A DNA stretch of 42,995 bases from Schoenoplectus triqueter (taxonomy: Eukaryota; Streptophyta; Magnoliopsida; Poales; Cyperaceae): contig CAXKVV010001624.1 of assembly GCA_964058805.1 (NCBI GenBank), forward strand, positions 1 through 42,995. The letters run 5' to 3'. Positions within the stretch are counted from its first letter, which is position 1; each line of letters begins with the position of its first letter. The position numbers and the translations under genes are program-made. Positions 41,572 through 42,995 of the stretch are shown here, one piece after another. The notes beneath the pieces are model-generated. The model searched no databases. It had not been told where the DNA came from and saw only the letters and a list, made by a program, of their open reading frames with translations.

Positions 41572-42995
41572 GTACTTTTCTATTTTTAATCCTTATAATT
41601 TATGGATGATAATATCATCAATCAGTGGGGAAGGTAGTATATTCTTGTCCCTGACAATATTTAGTTAAAAAGGAAATGATTGAACTCCCTCAGTTACCTC
41701 AAAAAACTTCTCTGCACAGAATCATTAACTTCCTTTTTCCATTGCCAACTTTTACACATCTTACTGTCACTATCTATTAGTGATACCTAGCGGCTGATTA
41801 TTATATGTGAATGTGTTCCTTGTAATACTTGTAAGTTCAGATGTATTCTTAACGGTTAAACCATGCCATATAATGATTTTTATGAGATTGGTACATAAAC
41901 CCATATTAGTTGACAAAAAATTGAGCAAACCTAAGTATCAGGGTCGAGGTTAATTATTCACACAAATGGACAGTCACAATCCAGATCCAACCCATTTTAA
42001 TCCATCAAGACTGATGCATGGATAACCGAGTTTGATACATGTCCAAATATTTTTACTTTTTGATGGGGGGAGGTCAAATCACAACAGCAGCCGTTGATAG
42101 AATTTTTATAAAAATAAAATAAACTTCAGAATTCAGATCCTAGAAATCGAACCGGAGGATTGGGTAGCTCGATAATTTCCTATCCCAAATTCCAGATGTT
42201 GGCTTGGAATAGCCCACATAAAAATAGCATTGAAATATTGTTGATGATCCAATCCACTGACAACTCTATTGACTACTGGTCCTGTAGGAAACCAAACATG
42301 TATGCTTGATTGTGACCTTTTGTTAAATGAACATCACGCAGTAATTAACTCATCGAAAATGTAAATCAGCAGCGAAGTTTAATGAGTTCTCAGATTCTCA
42401 TTTTTCTTTTGAAGGTTAGACAGACACATTTTTTTATGCACAAATTTTCTTAAAGATAATTCCTCTGATATATAAAAGTAATGTTCTTCTCTCAATTATT
42501 TTAGACACTCAAATCGAACTTTCATAATACATTAAATGCCCTTGATTTTATTTTAATTTATTTACGTCCATCAAAATTTACATATATTCTAGTATGACAT
42601 TATCGCCACCAAAACAATTCTCTAAATCCTATATACACAGAAACCGGATAAATTCAAAAGCTATTTAAGATAGAACTTCAGAGTAACAGACCAAGCAATA
42701 GGCTATATGTGTTTCTCTTTTCTGTGTCTCTCATCTTTGATTTCTTTTCTCTGACTCTCTCTCTCTCTCTCTCTCTCTTCATGTAACTCTTTTTGAGTTT
42801 CATTAATAAAATTCAATAGTAGGCTCTTCGCCTGCTACATGTACAAACGATAAAATATATAACACATAATTGGTGCCCATACTATGTATTCTTCGCAGTT
42901 TAAACATAACAGCATAGTAGCATACTTGCAGAATAGTAGAAGAGTCATTGAAACCAAGGACCAATGGTTATAATGGGCTGTTGATAAAACTGCCC
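41572..42995. other. Probable WAK intron or downstream flank; no gene seen
   Basis: A donor-like AG|GTACTTTT lies at 41571/41572. The rest is AT-rich with no kinase motif (no GxGxxG, HRD or DFG in any frame I checked). A CT microsatellite lies at about 42757-42779. Either the next exon lies beyond 42995 or the gene is truncated. Confidence 0.5.

Noticed and set aside
42757..42779. CT microsatellite as a promoter element
   Set aside because: It is a plain dinucleotide run with no gene start nearby in the window.

Overview
This window is nuclear DNA from a flowering plant, most likely a eudicot. It has GT-AG introns, AT-rich intergenic sequence, three recognisable plant gene families and many plant-type transposable elements. 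I cannot name the species. The host genes lie on the + strand, and nearly all autonomous-type elements lie on the - strand.

Region by region. (1) 1-8564: the C-terminal part of a NO VEIN-like (HATPase/sacsin-related) gene. Its large exon is split by a very young 2154-bp gag-only Ty1/copia element (3173-5326, TSD TACAT, LTRs differing at one base), and a one-base loss in a T run shifts its frame. (2) 9850-18824: a repeat zone. It holds a decayed Ty3/gypsy element (~9850-13090), a solo LTR with TSD ATGGT (13304-14691), two adjacent fold-back MITEs embedded in TA/CT microsatellite (14957-15814), a broken guanylate kinase exon (16163-16440), a second likely solo LTR (17115-17744), and a LINE scrap beside a 310-bp MITE with a 9-bp TSD (18506-18815). 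(3) 20500-23505: an intact three-exon gene for a PWWP-domain protein of the At1g51745 type (702 aa by my splice model). (4) 24560-28900: gene-free AT-rich DNA with a 178-bp tandem duplication and a stretch strongly enriched for AAGACTT. (5) 29190-41571: two tandem wall-associated-kinase-type (WAK) receptor gene starts. The first is a truncated remnant. The second has a signal peptide, GUB_WAK and EGF domains, but its kinase part is not in the window.

Between the two WAK copies sits the main item: a 9865-bp CACTA (En/Spm) transposon at 29490-39354 with CACTACCAGA termini and a 3-bp ACA duplication. It carries two - strand genes. One is a TNP2 transposase with one nonsense codon and one homopolymer frameshift. 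The other is an 11-exon gene that I could splice into an unbroken 722-codon frame. It joins a Transposase_24-like N-terminal part to a Ulp1-like (C48) cysteine protease domain with the His, Asp, Gln and Cys residues all present. Arrays of the palindrome ACCGGT occupy both subterminal regions and, unexpectedly, a third internal block directly upstream of the protease-fusion gene. Each gene therefore has an array on its promoter side. My inference is that the element's DNA-binding protein may both recognise the ends and control its own genes. The broken TNP2 next to the intact fusion gene is worth following up.
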